Positions 1 to 8,620 of a stretch of DNA of 64,000 nt are shown here, piece by piece. The translations under genes were made by a program, and so were the position numbers. Location: NCBI RefSeq assembly GCF_002292295.1, contig NZ_DBBS01000018.1, forward strand, positions 1 through 64,000, read 5' to 3'. Each line of letters opens with the position of its first letter. Position 1 is the first letter of the stretch. This DNA comes from Sphingomonas sp. UBA978 (lineage in GTDB: Bacteria; Pseudomonadota; Alphaproteobacteria; Sphingomonadales; Sphingomonadaceae). The notes under the pieces were generated by a model. That model saw only the letters and a list, made by a program, of their open reading frames with translations. It was not told the DNA's origin and searched no databases.

Positions 1-1
1 C

Positions 2-103
2 GCCTTTGCCAAACGCCTCAACGACACACCCAGAAAATGCCTCGACTTCCAAACCCCCGCCGAGGCATTCCTCCATGCCTCAATCGGTGCACTTCAAACG
101 TGA
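2..103 (+). mobile_element. IS30-family transposase, C-terminal end (cut by window edge)
   Basis: An open frame enters from the left edge and stops at TGA 101-103. The last 33 residues include LNDTPRKCLDFQTPAEAF, which matches the conserved C-terminal signature of IS30-type DDE transposases (typically LN.RPRKCL...TP.E.F). Only this tail is visible, so I cannot say whether the element is intact. No terminal inverted repeat is recognisable downstream, where a short palindromic repeat begins seven bases after the stop. The identification rests on one short motif and is therefore moderate. Confidence 0.6.
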
Positions 104-109
104 ATCCAC

Positions 110-129
110 ATCCCCGCCTGCGCGGGAAT
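110..129. repeat. Short palindromic repeat, copy 1
   Basis: ATCCCCGCCTGCGCGGGAAT is followed by GACG. It differs by one base from the copy at 2797-2816. It has the layout of dispersed ATTCCC-N8-GGGAAT repeats known from other proteobacteria, and it lies directly after the transposase stop codon. Confidence 0.7.
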
Positions 130-210
130 GACGGATGATTTTTCATGCGCGCAGACGATCGGTCGCCCCCGGAGGTTCGCTCGCGCGACGCCGTGGAAGG
201 GAGAAGAGGG

Positions 211-341
211 TTCACGCGGAGACGCGGAGACGCGGAGGGGTATCGTCCGGAGCTGGCGTGGCCCTGTCATTTGCATGGTGGATGGAAAGCGCCGCCAATG
301 CGGCGGGCGCCACACCTCCGCGTCTCCGCGCCTCCGCGCGA
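211..341. repeat. Inverted-repeat element built of CGCGGAGA octamers, copy 1
   Basis: The left arm (211-238) is a run of the octamer CGCGGAGA behind TTCA. The right arm (315-341) is its near-perfect inverse, ending in the reverse complement of TCGCGCGGAG. About 75 bases lie between them with no coding signal. A related element, with CGCGAAGA octamers, sits at 29375-29513. Such elements could form a long hairpin in RNA. Nothing shows that they are mobile. Confidence 0.65.
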
Positions 342-511
342 ACTTCCTTTCTTTCTATCCGGCAGCGCCACTTGCGCGCCACCCGCCGACCCGCGGCGGC
401 CGCCCGCACCGCAATCGCTTGCGCTCCCCGCCGCATCGCCATAGCCTCCGGCCAAGCGCGTGGAACCGGGACACATCGGTCCGCGACGTCAACAGGAGAA
501 GGAAGCGCTGA

Positions 512-2683
512 ATGACCACGGTCACCATCGCCATCCTCTGCGGCGTCATTGCCGTGGTCTATGGCTTCGTCACCAGCCAGCAGGTGCTCCGGGCGTCGCC
601 CGGTGACGCCAGGATGCAGGACATCGCCGCCGCGATCCAGGAGGGGGCGAAAGCCTATCTCGGCCGCCAGTATACCACCATCGCGATCGTCGGCGTCATC
701 GTCGCGGTGATCCTGTTCGTCGCACTGGGCGCGATCTCGACGATCGGCTTCGTCATCGGGGCGGTCCTGTCGGGCGTTGCCGGCTATGTCGGCATGAACA
801 TCTCGGTCCGCGCCAACGTCCGCACCGCGGAGGCCGCGCGCACCTCGCTGCAGGGCGGCCTCACCATGGCGTTCCGCTCGGGCGCGGTGACCGGCATGCT
901 CGTCGCCGGACTGGGCCTGCTCGCGATCAGCACCTTCTTCTGGTATCTGACCGGCCCCGCCGGCCACGCCCCCAACGACCGGATCATCGTCGAGGCACTG
1001 ACCGCGCTCGCCTTCGGTGCCTCGCTCATCTCGATCTTCGCGCGGCTCGGCGGCGGCATCTTCACCAAGGCGGCGGACGTCGGCGCCGACCTCGTCGGCA
1101 AGGTCGAGGCGGGCATCCCGGAAGACGACCCCCGCAACCCCGCGGTGATCGCCGACAACGTCGGCGACAATGTCGGCGATTGCGCCGGCATGGCCGCCGA
1201 CCTGTTCGAAACCTATGTCGTCACGCTCGGCGTCACGATGATCTCGATCGCGCTGCTGATCCGCGCCGATGCCGCCGAGCTGATGCGGCTGATGACCCTG
1301 CCGCTGCTCGTCGGCGGGGTGTGCATCATCACCTCGATCATCGGCACCTATATGGTCCGGCTCGGCAAGGGCTCGATCATGGGCGCGCTCTACAAGGGGT
1401 TCTGGACCTCGGCGCTGCTGTCGATCCCGGCGATCTATTTCGCCACGCAATATGTCCTCGGCGACCTCCACCGCACGATCGGCAGCGCCGGCTTCCTCGA
1501 CGCGGTGTCGGACGACCTGACGACCGGCTTCGACCGTCCCGCCGCGGTGGCAGGCGCAATCCCGAGCTTCACCGGGCTGGACCTGTTCTGGTGCATGGTG
1601 ATCGGCCTCGCGGTCACCGGGCTGATCGTCTGGATCACCGAATATTACACCGGCACCAATTATCGCCCGGTCAAATCGATCGCCGCCGCCAGCCAGACCG
1701 GCCACGGCACCAACGTCATCCAGGGCCTCGCGATCAGCCTCGAATCGACCGCGCTGCCGACATTGGTGATCGTCGTCGCGGTCATCGCCACCTATCAGCT
1801 CGCCGGCATCATCGGCATCGCCTTCGCCGCGACCGCGATGCTCGCGCTCGCCGGCATGGTGGTGGCGCTGGACGCTTACGGCCCCGTGACCGACAATGCG
1901 GGCGGCATCGCCGAAATGGCGGGCCTGCCCGACGACGTCCGCCAGCGCACGGACGCGCTCGACGCGGTCGGTAACACCACCAAGGCGGTGACCAAGGGCT
2001 ATGCGATCGGCTCCGCCGGTCTTGCCGCCCTCGTCCTGTTCGGTGCCTATACCACCGATCTCCAGACCTATTTCCCCGACGTCACCGTGGATTTCAGCCT
2101 GTCCAACCCTTATGTCATCGTGGGGCTGCTGCTCGGCGCGCTGCTCCCCTATCTGTTCGGCGCGTTCGGCATGACCGCGGTCGGCCGTGCGGCGGGCGCG
2201 GTGGTCGAGGAGGTGCGCGGCCAGTTCCGCGACAATCCGGGGATCATGCTCGGCACCAGCCGGCCAAACTACGGCCGCACCGTCGACCTCGTCACCCGCG
2301 CCGCGATCAAGGAGATGATCGTCCCCTCGCTGCTTCCCGTGGTCAGCCCGATCGCCTTGTACTTCATCATCACCGCGGTCGCCGGACAGGCGCAGGGCTT
2401 CGCCTCGCTGGGCGCGATGCTGCTCGGCGTCATCGTCTCCGGTCTGTTCGTCGCCATCTCAATGACCAGCGGCGGCGGCGCCTGGGACAATGCCAAGAAG
2501 TATATCGAGGACGGCAATTACGGCGGCAAGGGGTCGGAGGCGCACAAGGCAGCGGTCACCGGCGACACCGTCGGCGACCCGTACAAGGACACCGCAGGCC
2601 CGGCGGTGAACCCGATGATAAAGATCACCAATATCGTCGCGCTGTTGCTGCTGGCGGCGCTGGCGGCAGGCGGCGGCGGGTAA
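512..2683 (+). CDS. hppA: K+-independent proton-translocating pyrophosphatase
   Basis: This is an integral membrane pump that couples pyrophosphate hydrolysis to proton export (H+-PPase, family M3). The 723 residues match the family length and form about 16 hydrophobic segments. The substrate/Mg2+-binding acidic motif DNVGDNVGDCAGMAADLFE lies near residues 214-232. The second conserved cluster, DAYGPVTDNAGGIAEMAG, lies near 454. The C-terminal motif DPYKDTAGPAVNPMIKI is also present. GNTTKA near residue 487 carries the lysine that distinguishes K+-independent pumps from the K+-stimulated type, which has alanine there. The ATG at 512 follows a strong Shine-Dalgarno sequence. The gene stands alone between two intergenic gaps. 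Confidence 0.97.
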   Translation: MTTVTIAILCGVIAVVYGFVTSQQVLRASPGDARMQDIAAAIQEGAKAYLGRQYTTIAIVGVIVAVILFVALGAISTIGFVIGAVLSGVAGYVGMNISVRANVRTAEAARTSLQGGLTMAFRSGAVTGMLVAGLGLLAISTFFWYLTGPAGHAPNDRIIVEALTALAFGASLISIFARLGGGIFTKAADVGADLVGKVEAGIPEDDPRNPAVIADNVGDNVGDCAGMAADLFETYVVTLGVTMISIALLIRADAAELMRLMTLPLLVGGVCIITSIIGTYMVRLGKGSIMGALYKGFWTSALLSIPAIYFATQYVLGDLHRTIGSAGFLDAVSDDLTTGFDRPAAVAGAIPSFTGLDLFWCMVIGLAVTGLIVWITEYYTGTNYRPVKSIAAASQTGHGTNVIQGLAISLESTALPTLVIVVAVIATYQLAGIIGIAFAATAMLALAGMVVALDAYGPVTDNAGGIAEMAGLPDDVRQRTDALDAVGNTTKAVTKGYAIGSAGLAALVLFGAYTTDLQTYFPDVTVDFSLSNPYVIVGLLLGALLPYLFGAFGMTAVGRAAGAVVEEVRGQFRDNPGIMLGTSRPNYGRTVDLVTRAAIKEMIVPSLLPVVSPIALYFIITAVAGQAQGFASLGAMLLGVIVSGLFVAISMTSGGGAWDNAKKYIEDGNYGGKGSEAHKAAVTGDTVGDPYKDTAGPAVNPMIKITNIVALLLLAALAAGGGG

Positions 2684-3156
2684 TGTCAGGGGCGGGGGCG
2701 GCCCACCCGCCCTCGCTGCCTCGCATCGTCACGCGCGCGGGTGGCAGTCTATCCGCGCGAGCCGTGTGGACAGGGCCGAAACGCCGGCGGTAATGAATTC
2801 CCGCCTGCGCGGGAATGACGAACAATTGTTTCACGCGCTGCCGGACCGCCCCCGATGCATAGGGCACGAGGGGCCGCAAATCCGCCCTGTCCTGCACGCC
2901 CGCCGTCCGCCGTCGCGCCGCCCGGATCGATGGCAAAACGGGAACGATGGGAGAGGTGCGTTCCCGCCGGGGTGTTCCTGGTGTTCACGTCGCGTCGAAT
3001 GGCGGTCCGCACCCGTTGCCCTTGCGCGTTTCCGCCCCCATCTTGAGGCCGCTGGGCGGGTGCCGATGCCGGATGGACCGGCCGGCCCGCATTGCTTCCC
3101 TTTTTCGGCAGCTTGCGCTAAGGGCGCGGCCGATAGACGCGAATAGAGGTTGATTT
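2684..3156. other. Intergenic region between hppA and infA
   Basis: No convincing gene is present in these 473 bases. It contains the palindromic repeat at 2797-2816 and an isolated hairpin with perfect 8-base arms, CGGGAACG (2939-2946) and CGTTCCCG (2959-2966), around a 12-base purine-rich loop. The infA leader ends with an AGAGG ribosome-binding site at 3145-3149. The hairpin has no T run on either side, so it does not look like an intrinsic terminator. Confidence 0.55.
2797..2816. repeat. Short palindromic repeat, copy 2
   Basis: ATTCCCGCCTGCGCGGGAAT is a 20-base unit with perfect ATTCCC/GGGAAT arms, again followed by GACG as in the copy at 110-129. It lies in the hppA-infA gap. Confidence 0.75.
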
Positions 3157-3402
3157 TTGGCCAAGGAAGAATTGCTCGAGATGCGCGGCCGCGTGGTGGA
3201 ATTGCTCCCCAACGCGATGTTCCGGGTGCAGCTCGAAAACGACCACGAAATTCTCGGGCATACCGCCGGCAAGATGCGCAAGAACCGCATCCGCGTGCTG
3301 GTCGGCGACGAGGTGCTGGTCGAACTCACCCCCTATGACCTCACCAAGGGGCGGATCACCTACCGCTTCATGCCCGGCCGCGGCGGCCCCGGCCCGCAAT
3401 AA
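3157..3402 (+). CDS. infA: Translation initiation factor IF-1
   Basis: IF-1 binds the 30S A site during initiation. The 81-residue protein is a single S1/OB-fold domain, with conserved segments GRVVELLPNAMFRVQLEN, GKMRKNRIRVLVGD and LTPYDLTKGRITYR, and the usual short C-terminal tail. Translation must begin at TTG 3157 (TTG GCC AAG), because that gives the canonical MAKEE N-terminus. AGAGG lies seven bases upstream and no in-frame ATG fits. It is followed after 17 bases by maf, which suggests one transcript with the next three genes. Confidence 0.97.
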   Translation: MAKEELLEMRGRVVELLPNAMFRVQLENDHEILGHTAGKMRKNRIRVLVGDEVLVELTPYDLTKGRITYRFMPGRGGPGPQ

Positions 3403-3419
3403 ACGGCGGGGCGGCGATC

Positions 3420-4004
3420 ATGCCGCCGGCTTCCTTGCACCTCGTCCTCGCCTCCTCCTCGCCGCGCCGGCGGGATCTGCTGGCGCGCCTCGGCTGCGTG
3501 CCCGATCGCATCGCCGCGCCCGCGATCGACGAGACGCCGCTGCGCGGCGAGGCCCCGCGCGTCTATGCGCTGCGGCTCGCGGTCGAAAAAGCGCGCGCGG
3601 TCGAACGCGCGGCGCACGAGACGGTGATTGCCGGCGACACCACGATCGCGCTCGGCCGTGCCATCCTGCCCCCCGCCGAGACGGAGGCGATCCAGCGCGA
3701 CCTGCTCGCCCGCCTGTCGGGCCGTCGCCACCATGCCCTGTCCGCGGTCTGCGTGATCGGCGCCGACGGTATCGAGCGGACGCGGATCGCCGATACGATC
3801 GTCGCCTTCCGCCCGCTGTCTCAAGCCGAGATCGACGCCTATGTCGCCTGCGGCGAAGGGCTGGGCAAGGCGGGCGGCTATGCCATCCAGGGCCGCGCCG
3901 AGGCGTTCGTCCGCTTCATCCACGGCAGCCATTCGGGCGTCATCGGCCTGCCGCTGATGGAAACCCGCGCATTGCTGCGCGCGGCCGGCCTGCCGCTTGC
4001 CTGA
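3420..4004 (+). CDS. maf: Maf-type nucleoside triphosphate pyrophosphatase
   Basis: This cytoplasmic house-cleaning enzyme hydrolyses non-canonical or excess NTPs to monophosphates. At 194 residues it has the family length. Diagnostic motifs are LASSSPRRRDLL near the N-terminus (phosphate-binding loop), DETPLRGE, the VIAGDTTIALG segment and GKAGGYAIQGRAEAFV near residues 143-158. The ATG at 3420 lies 17 bases after infA. Its 3' end overlaps the TTG start of the RNase gene by eight bases, which indicates translational coupling. The exact substrate (dTTP/UTP or modified nucleotides) cannot be told from the sequence. Confidence 0.95.
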   Translation: MPPASLHLVLASSSPRRRDLLARLGCVPDRIAAPAIDETPLRGEAPRVYALRLAVEKARAVERAAHETVIAGDTTIALGRAILPPAETEAIQRDLLARLSGRRHHALSAVCVIGADGIERTRIADTIVAFRPLSQAEIDAYVACGEGLGKAGGYAIQGRAEAFVRFIHGSHSGVIGLPLMETRALLRAAGLPLA

Positions 4005-4938
4005 GTGGCTGTACGAAGCGGGCATCGGTGAGGCCCGCGCCGCGCTGGTCGCCGATGGTGCGATCGTCGAGGCGGCGATCGAACGCCCCTCCCCCCTGCG
4101 TCTCGGCACGATCGCGCCGGCGCGGCTGGTCGAACTGACCGCGGGCGGCATGGGCCGGCTCGACCTGCTCGGCGAAGAGGCGGTGATCGCGCGCATCCCG
4201 CCCGGCGTCACCAAGGGCGCAACGCTCACGGTCGAGGTGGTGCGCGAGGCGATTCCGGAGCCCGGCCGCCCCAAGCCCGCCCGCGCCGCCGCCACCGACG
4301 CCGCTCCCGGTCCGGGCCCGGACCTGCTCGCCCGGCTGCACGCAAGCGGCCATCCCGTGCGCATCCTGCGGGCGCACGAACCCGATGCGCTGGAAGCGGC
4401 CGGCTGGTCCGAACTGCTCGAGGAAGCGACCGGCGGCGCCATCGCCTTCCCGCTCGGCGCGCTGCGGCTGTCGCCGACGCCGGCGATGACACTGTTCGAC
4501 GTCGATGGCCCGCCCCCGCTCGAACCGCTCGCCGTCGCCGCGGCGCACGCCGTCGCCGCCGCGATCCGCCGCCATGGCATCGGCGGGTCGATCGGCGTCG
4601 ACTTCCCGACGCTGGCGAACAAGGCGGCGCGGCAGGCGGTGGCCGACGCGATCGACGCCGCATTGCCGCCGCCGTTCGAGCGCACCGCGGTCAACGGCTT
4701 CGGCTTCCTCCAGATCGTCCGCCCCCGCGCCCGGGCGTCGCTGCCCGAACTGCTGCGCGCCGATCCGGCCGCGGCGGGGTTGCGCGCGACGCTGCGCCGG
4801 CTGGAGCGCGAACCGCCCGGCGCGCCGCTGCACCACCGCCTACCCGCCGCGCAGCATGCGGCGCTCGCGAATCGGCCGGAATGGCTGGCCGAACTCGCCC
4901 GCCGCACCGGCGTCACCCGTCAGTGGCACATCGCATGA
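3997..4938 (+). CDS. Short ribonuclease E/G-family protein
   Basis: The 313-residue product starts MPEWLYEAGIGEARAALV and contains GGSIGVDFPTLANKAARQAV and NGFGFLQIVRPRARASLPELL, which align with the catalytic core of RNase E/G. It is well short of canonical RNase G (about 490 residues). It also lacks the CPxCxG zinc-link cysteines used for dimerisation, so it is a reduced family member of the kind found in sphingomonads beside maf and yacG. The start is taken as TTG 3997, overlapping the maf stop. The stop overlaps the yacG ATG (ATGA). Its activity and oligomeric state are uncertain. Confidence 0.85.
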   Translation: MPEWLYEAGIGEARAALVADGAIVEAAIERPSPLRLGTIAPARLVELTAGGMGRLDLLGEEAVIARIPPGVTKGATLTVEVVREAIPEPGRPKPARAAATDAAPGPGPDLLARLHASGHPVRILRAHEPDALEAAGWSELLEEATGGAIAFPLGALRLSPTPAMTLFDVDGPPPLEPLAVAAAHAVAAAIRRHGIGGSIGVDFPTLANKAARQAVADAIDAALPPPFERTAVNGFGFLQIVRPRARASLPELLRADPAAAGLRATLRRLEREPPGAPLHHRLPAAQHAALANRPEWLAELARRTGVTRQWHIA

Positions 4939-5108
4939 ACACCAGCGCCTGCCCGGTCTGCCGAAAGCCCGCCACGCCCGACGACGCCCCCTTCTGCTCG
5001 CGCGGCTGCCGCGATCGCGACCTGCTGCAATGGCTGAGCGAGGGATATCGCATTCCGGTGAAGGATGATGCGCAAGACGGGCTGGACAGCGTCGATCGGG
5101 CTGATTAA
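4935..5108 (+). CDS. yacG: DNA gyrase inhibitor YacG, zinc-binding
   Basis: This 57-residue protein has the YacG zinc ribbon: C6-P-V-C9 and C21-S-R-G-C25, followed by RDRDLLQWLSEGYRIP. In E. coli the family binds GyrB and inhibits gyrase. The in-frame sequence extends upstream, but ATG 4935 is the right start because the canonical N-terminus begins immediately before the first CxxC. It also overlaps the RNase stop as ATGA, so the two are translationally coupled. Confidence 0.93.
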   Translation: MNTSACPVCRKPATPDDAPFCSRGCRDRDLLQWLSEGYRIPVKDDAQDGLDSVDRAD

Positions 5109-5149
5109 AGGCGCCCTTCCGAACGCGGTCTTCTTCCGCGCTTCGCCCT

Positions 5150-5225
5150 GCCCGGGTAGCTCAGTTGGTAGAGCATGCGACTGAAAATCGCAGTGTCGGC
5201 GGTTCGAATCCGTCCCCGGGCACCA
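5150..5225 (+). tRNA. tRNA-Phe (anticodon GAA)
   Basis: This is a complete 76-base tRNA with encoded CCA. The acceptor stem GCCCGGG (5150-5156) pairs perfectly with CCCGGGC (5215-5221), followed by discriminator A and CCA at 5223-5225. The anticodon stem TGCGA/TCGCA encloses the loop CTGAAAA, with anticodon GAA at 5183-5185. The T loop TTCGAAT is canonical. It follows yacG by 41 bases. Confidence 0.97.
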
Positions 5226-5331
5226 CTTCCTCCCCGACGTCCGAACGGCCTTGCGCGATCCCGCGCATCGGCCATGGTATGACACAGTCGCGAGCCGGCC
5301 TCATGCGTGGGCCGGCGGGAAAGAGGGTTCC

Positions 5332-6576
5332 ATGTCGCAGCATTACGATGTCCTGATCGCCGGAGCGGGCCATGCCGGGGCGCAGGCGGCGCTGCTGCTC
5401 CGCCAGCGCGGCTTCGCCGGCACGATCGCGATCGTCGGGGACGAACCCGATCCCCCCTATGAACGCCCGCCGCTGAGCAAGGACTATTTCGCGGGCGAGA
5501 AGACGTTCGAGCGGATCCTGATCCGGCCGATCGCCTTCTGGGCCGAACGCCACGTGACGCTGCGACTGGGCCGGCGGATCGTCGCGGTCGATGCGAGCGC
5601 GCGCACCGTGACGCTGCAGGACGGCGACGCCATCGGCTATGGCATCCTGATCTGGGCGACCGGCGGCGCGGCGCGGCGGCTGACCTGCTCGGGCCACGAC
5701 CTCAAGGGCGTGCACGCGGTCCGGACGCGGGCCGACGTCGACCGGATGATCGGCGAACTGCCCGGCGTCACCCGCGTCGCGGTGATCGGCGGCGGCTATA
5801 TCGGCCTCGAGGCGGCGGCGGTGCTCACCAAGTTCGGCAAGCAGGTCGTCCTGCTCGAGGCGCAGGACCGCGTGCTCGCACGCGTCGCCGGCGAGGCGCT
5901 GTCGCGCTTCTACGAGGCCGAACATCGCGCGAAGGGCGTCGACATCCGCCTGTCCACGACGGTCGCCTGCATCGACGGACGCGACGGGGCGGCGAGCGCG
6001 GTGCGGCTCGAAACGGGCGAAGCGCTGGCGTGCGACATGGTCATCGTCGGCATCGGCATCATCCCCGCGGTCGAACCGCTGGTCGCGGCCGGCACGGCGG
6101 CGGGCAATGGCGTGATCGTCGATGCGCATTGCCGCACCAGCCTGCCCCACGTCTATGCGATCGGCGACTGCGCGGCGCATCCCAACCCTTATGCCGGCGG
6201 CGCGACGATCCGGCTCGAATCGGTGCAGAACGCCAACGACCAGGCGACCGTCGTCGCGCGGGACATCACCGGCACGCCGGCGCCGTACGATGCGGTCCCG
6301 TGGTTCTGGTCGAACCAGTATGACCTCAAGCTGCAGACCGTCGGCCTGTCGTCCGGCTTCGACACCGCGATCCTGCGCGGCGACCCGGCGACGCGGTCGT
6401 TCAGCGTCGCCTATCTGCGCGACGGCCGCATCCTCGCCTTCGACTGCGTCAATGCGGTCAAGGATTACGTCCAGGGCCGTGCGCTGGTGCAGCGCGGTGC
6501 GATCGTCGACCCCGCGCGCCTCGCCGACGCGGCCGTGCCGCTGAAGCTGCTCGCCGCCGAAACCGCGGACGCCTAG
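5332..6576 (+). CDS. FAD-dependent ferredoxin (rhodocoxin/putidaredoxin-type) reductase
   Basis: This flavoprotein would move electrons from NAD(P)H to a 2Fe-2S ferredoxin. The 414 residues contain the FAD-binding GAGHAG near the N-terminus, YERPPLSK, the NAD-binding VAVIGGGYIGLEAAAVL near residue 148, the second FAD motif VYAIGDCAAHPN, RLESVQNANDQA and PWFWSNQYDLKLQ. All are typical of ferredoxin reductases of P450 systems. ATG 5332 is chosen because the Rossmann fold begins right after it; the longer in-frame extension runs through the tRNA region. No P450 or ferredoxin is adjacent. The nearest ferredoxin in this window is at 51750-52067. Its stop TAG shares the palindrome CTAG with the convergent gene. 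Confidence 0.9.
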   Translation: MSQHYDVLIAGAGHAGAQAALLLRQRGFAGTIAIVGDEPDPPYERPPLSKDYFAGEKTFERILIRPIAFWAERHVTLRLGRRIVAVDASARTVTLQDGDAIGYGILIWATGGAARRLTCSGHDLKGVHAVRTRADVDRMIGELPGVTRVAVIGGGYIGLEAAAVLTKFGKQVVLLEAQDRVLARVAGEALSRFYEAEHRAKGVDIRLSTTVACIDGRDGAASAVRLETGEALACDMVIVGIGIIPAVEPLVAAGTAAGNGVIVDAHCRTSLPHVYAIGDCAAHPNPYAGGATIRLESVQNANDQATVVARDITGTPAPYDAVPWFWSNQYDLKLQTVGLSSGFDTAILRGDPATRSFSVAYLRDGRILAFDCVNAVKDYVQGRALVQRGAIVDPARLADAAVPLKLLAAETADA

Positions 6577-8411
6577 CGCGCCAGCGGCGACCGGTCGAAA
6601 CCGGCGAGCAGCGCCGCGACATCGTCGTAGCGCGCGACCGCGCCCTTCAGCGCCGCGGCGTCGAAGCCGCCGGAGCGGACCGCGACGGTCGGCACCGCGC
6701 ATTGTTCGGCGGCGGCGATATCGTAGGGCGTGTCGCCGACGACGATCGCATGGCGCGGCGTGACGCCCGCCTTGGCCAGCGCCGCGGCGAAGATGTCGCC
6801 GGCCGGCTTGGTGGTCGACACATCGTCGCTGGACGTGGTGGCGCTCACCAGATCCCGGGCGCCGAGCAGGCCCATATAATGGTCCAGTTCCTCGCCGCTC
6901 GCGGACGAGGCGAGCACCACCTTGCGGCCGCTGTCGCTCACCCGGCGCAGCAGCGCCGCGGCACCGGGAAACGGCCGGACCAGATCGAGGTAGCGCGCCT
7001 TGAATATCTCGCCGTGCCGCGTGCCGAGCCGTTCCTGCTGCGCCGCGGGCGCGTCCGGCAATAGCGCGGGCACCAGCAGGTCGCCGCCCTTGCCGATCTG
7101 CCCGGCGATCCGGTCGCGATCGATCGCATGCCCCGCCTCGCGGAACGCCCGTTCCCAGGCGTCGACGTGGAAGTCGTTGCTGTCGACCAACGTCCCGTCG
7201 AGGTCGAACAGCACCGCGCGGACCCGGACCCGGTCGCGCGTCAGCCACGCCGCGAGCGCGCTTCCGCCGAGCAGCGCCGCACCGGTCCGCGCATGGCCGC
7301 GCTTGCGCAACAGGCGCAGCCCCAGCGTCGCGGCCGCGCTGGTCGCCAGCCCCGCCTTGCCCAGACCGACGACCCGCGCGGCGTGCGCGGTGGCGCGGCT
7401 GGCGGCGAATTCGGCCGCCGCCCCCTGCTGGCGACGATGGCTCTCCGCGGGGGCGGCGCGCGCCACCTTGTCGCCGGCGACGTGATCCGCGACCCACGAT
7501 CCGCGACTGCCGAGCGGCCGCGCCGTGCCGGTGGTCGTGTCATGCGCGGTCTGATGCTCCAGCTCGGCGTTGAGCTCGGCCCCGAAGATCAGGATATAGC
7601 CCGACAGGTACATCCACGTCAGCATCACGACGACCGCGCTCAGCGAGCCGTAGGTCGCGTTGTAATTGCCGAAATTGGCCACATAAAGCCCGAAGCCGAG
7701 GCTCAGCAGCAGCCATCCGAACGCCGCGAACAGCGACCCCGGCGTCAGCCACATCCAGCGCGCCCGCGCCCGCGACGGACCGAAGCGGTACAGCGTCGCC
7801 GCCGCCCCCGCGCCCGCCGCGAGCAGCAGCACGTACGACCCGAGCTTGCCGGCGACCACGACCACGCCGGGCGCGCCGGGCAACAGGCCCTGCAACGTGC
7901 CGAGCGCGGCGATCGCCACCGCCGCGACCAGCGCGACGGTCACCGCCGCGGCGGTGATGCCGAGCGCGAGCAGATTGACCTTGATGAAGCCGCGCTTCTC
8001 CTCTTCCTCATAGGCGACGTTGAGCGCGGTGACGACCGCCCCCGCGGCGTTGCGGGCGCCGAACAGGGCTAGCGCAAGCGCGAGCAGCAGGCCCAGCCCC
8101 TTCTTGCCGTCGGACGACTGGACGACGGTCAGCAATTGCTCGCCGACCAGCCGTGCGGCGTCGGCGGGCATCACCGATGCCAGCTGGTTGACGTGGGCGA
8201 TCACCGTCGCACGGTCGGCGACGAGGCCATAGCTGAGCACGAACGCACCCAGCAGCGGCACCAGCGCGAGGAAGCCGTAGAAGGCGACGCCTGCCGAAAT
8301 CAGCCCGACATTGTCGCTGCTCGTCTCCGCCCAGGTGCGGCCCAGCACCGCCTTCCATCCGCTCGCCGGCATCGCCCATGGGCTTTCCGCCCGATGTCCC
8401 CGATCGTCCAT
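6573..8411 (-). CDS. YihY/BrkB-family membrane protein fused to a HAD-superfamily phosphatase
   Basis: One uninterrupted 612-residue frame carries two domains. Residues about 20-295 are a BrkB/YihY integral membrane domain (AGVAFYGFLALVPLLGAFVL, NVAYEEEEKRGFIKVNLLAL, six or so membrane segments). Residues about 300-395 form an Ala/Arg-rich linker with a short hydrophobic stretch. From about 400 a complete HAD hydrolase follows: motif I LFDLDGTLVDSNDFHVDAW, motif II KVVLASSAS, the motif III lysine in TTKPAGDIF and motif IV IVVGDTPYD. All catalytic HAD residues are present, and the second half resembles beta-phosphoglucomutase-like phosphatases. The substrate is unknown. The gene is convergent with the ferredoxin reductase, and the two share CTAG as stop codons. 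Confidence 0.85.
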   Translation of the reverse strand: MDDRGHRAESPWAMPASGWKAVLGRTWAETSSDNVGLISAGVAFYGFLALVPLLGAFVLSYGLVADRATVIAHVNQLASVMPADAARLVGEQLLTVVQSSDGKKGLGLLLALALALFGARNAAGAVVTALNVAYEEEEKRGFIKVNLLALGITAAAVTVALVAAVAIAALGTLQGLLPGAPGVVVVAGKLGSYVLLLAAGAGAAATLYRFGPSRARARWMWLTPGSLFAAFGWLLLSLGFGLYVANFGNYNATYGSLSAVVVMLTWMYLSGYILIFGAELNAELEHQTAHDTTTGTARPLGSRGSWVADHVAGDKVARAAPAESHRRQQGAAAEFAASRATAHAARVVGLGKAGLATSAAATLGLRLLRKRGHARTGAALLGGSALAAWLTRDRVRVRAVLFDLDGTLVDSNDFHVDAWERAFREAGHAIDRDRIAGQIGKGGDLLVPALLPDAPAAQQERLGTRHGEIFKARYLDLVRPFPGAAALLRRVSDSGRKVVLASSASGEELDHYMGLLGARDLVSATTSSDDVSTTKPAGDIFAAALAKAGVTPRHAIVVGDTPYDIAAAEQCAVPTVAVRSGGFDAAALKGAVARYDDVAALLAGFDRSPLAR

Positions 8412-8620
8412 TACGCCCCCAACCTGTCAGATTTGTTCGAGAATTCTAATGCGAACAGGTGTCGGCGCAGGGGGTTCCGCGCACGCGCCGTTTCCGGCCC
8501 GATCCCGCTTTGGAACGTGATGCTGCCTTATTAAGCTCTGGCGGGTGCACACGCGAGCGCGCATCGGTGCCGGTGCCGGGGGGCCCATGTTTCGATTCAT
8601 CCAATACGGCGCGCCCAATC

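Larger units (their letters stand above)
104..511. other. Intergenic region upstream of hppA
   Basis: This 408-base stretch holds the palindromic repeat at 110-129 and the octamer inverted repeat at 211-341. The remainder, 342-511, is GC-rich leader sequence ending in the purine-rich ribosome-binding site AGGAGAAGGAAG at 494-505 ahead of hppA. Open frames here are short, GC-driven and mutually overlapping, and I do not regard them as genes. Confidence 0.7.

Noticed and set aside
208..240. Possible CRISPR array in the octamer repeats
   Set aside because: Units are eight bases in direct tandem with no spacers, and no cas genes are present.
212..1705. A 497-codon antisense frame over hppA
   Set aside because: Asp/Arg/Gly-rich shadow of the membrane-pump gene with no motif.
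2963..2990. GTTC repeats resembling an alphaproteobacterial LexA box
   Set aside because: The two GTTC units in GTTCCTGGTGTTC are five bases apart, whereas the known box has seven, and no SOS gene follows.
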